This document shows, one piece after another, positions 63,604 through 64,000 of a stretch of DNA of 64,000 nucleotides. The translations under genes were made by a program, and so were the position numbers. This DNA is from Saccharina japonica. Lineage: Eukaryota; Sar; Phaeophyceae; Laminariales; Laminariaceae. Where the stretch lies: positions 62,001 to 126,000 of the forward strand of contig MEHQ01001252.1 in the NCBI GenBank assembly GCA_008828725.1, written 5' to 3'. Under the pieces are notes generated by a model. It saw nothing but the letters and a program-made list of their open reading frames with translations, was not told where the DNA came from and did no database searches. Positions within the stretch are counted from its first letter, which is position 1, and each line of letters opens with the position of its first letter.

Positions 63604-64000
63604 CGGCAGGATGACCCAGCCCATGCGCAGCGGCGATCGCACGCACGCTGTCGGCTGCAGTAGCATCCAAGCCTGCTACTCGCGCCTGCGGAACTCTTGA
63701 CTACTTCGCCTAACTCTTGAAAACCGCAGGCAGCCGCAGCCGACCCCGGACGCCGATGGGCAGTTAAAATCGAAGCCGCAGCCGACCCCGGACGCTGATG
63801 CGCAGCTAGCACCAACCAGCTGCATCAGTCATTGTCCGGATCTGCTGCTGTGTCAGCAGCAGCAGCAGCAGCCATGATGGCTACTACCTGGTATTATTGC
63901 TCAGCAAAGCTGGTAGTCTCCCACTCGTACTGCAATCGTAAGCATATGCAGCTTTGTCCGTAAATGTTACGAGCGTTTGGACTGAATGTAAACATGGAAA
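63604..64000. other. Right end of window, unassigned
   Basis: Contains a short duplicated block GCAGCCGACCCCGGACGC (63736 and 63780) and CAG clusters (63855-63872). No gene. Confidence 0.35.

Overview
This is a repeat-dominated stretch of a eukaryotic nuclear genome. I find no host gene I can name with confidence. The window has mixed base composition, (CAG)n/(CTG)n runs, many GTAC/TACGAGTAC-like strings, two assembly gaps (33261-33275 and 47703-47760), two DIRS-type tyrosine-recombinase retrotransposons, a chromodomain Ty3/gypsy element, LINE tails, several hAT-like or MULE-like DNA elements and many satellites. The mix and the style of the LINE tails make a stramenopile alga, perhaps a brown alga, my best guess. 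That is inference; nothing in the window proves the taxon.

Layout. Positions 1-6735 hold a left-truncated DIRS/PAT-like element on the + strand (Gag-like region with a CCCH finger, a 291-bp tandem array, RT/RNase H, tyrosine recombinase, split direct repeats). From 6735 to 9095 a 177-180-bp satellite is interrupted by a 778-bp inverted-repeat MITE with a 5-bp target duplication and by a second dispersed repeat. Then come a 401-bp tandem duplication, dispersed repeat families here named A (about 0.9 kb) and B (about 0.95 kb), two LINE 3' tails (11005-12260), an A-B-A arrangement (13203-15925), and more satellite with a 437-bp mini-LTR (TRIM-like) element that carries a tRNA-like sequence. Positions 17958-27387 are a broken Ty3/gypsy chromovirus (275-bp LTRs about 90% alike) whose RT region received a 1968-bp hAT-like element with an 8-bp target duplication. 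That insert holds a copy of another repeat, so three layers are nested.

From 27388 to 36530 there are unrecognised ORFs, a direct-repeat pair, a six-unit 250-275-bp macrosatellite, a 40-bp perfect palindrome, G-rich tracts and minisatellites. Positions 36534-42291 are a second, minus-strand DIRS-like element of the same general kind. Positions 42847-45954 are a MULE-like MITE split by a 2.5-kb insertion that contains a minus-strand LINE piece; a whole copy of the MITE lies at 47836-48428. Between them, 46520-47380 is an unusual array of about 18 short palindromes of the form TAAC...GTTA. Positions 50436-50679 are the C-terminal scrap of a hAT transposase, followed by a CCG-rich higher-order array (50800-51670). 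A minus-strand ORF at 53367-54179 encodes three degenerate repeats of about 75 residues. Positions 54234-57951 are a TIR-bounded element into which a 2076-bp hAT-like element (54422-56497) inserted with a perfect 8-bp duplication. The right end has more A/B copies, a tandemly duplicated unidentified pseudogene (61904-62820) and a 211-bp tandem duplication.

The parts do not work together as a pathway. The window reads as a heterochromatin-like graveyard in which satellites and older elements served as landing sites for younger ones. The best candidates for something undescribed are the TAAC/GTTA palindrome array, the tRNA-bearing TRIM-like element, the DIRS Gag with a CCCH finger, and the CCG palindrome/array family. 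All coordinates of repeats were read by eye and their edges may be off by several bases.
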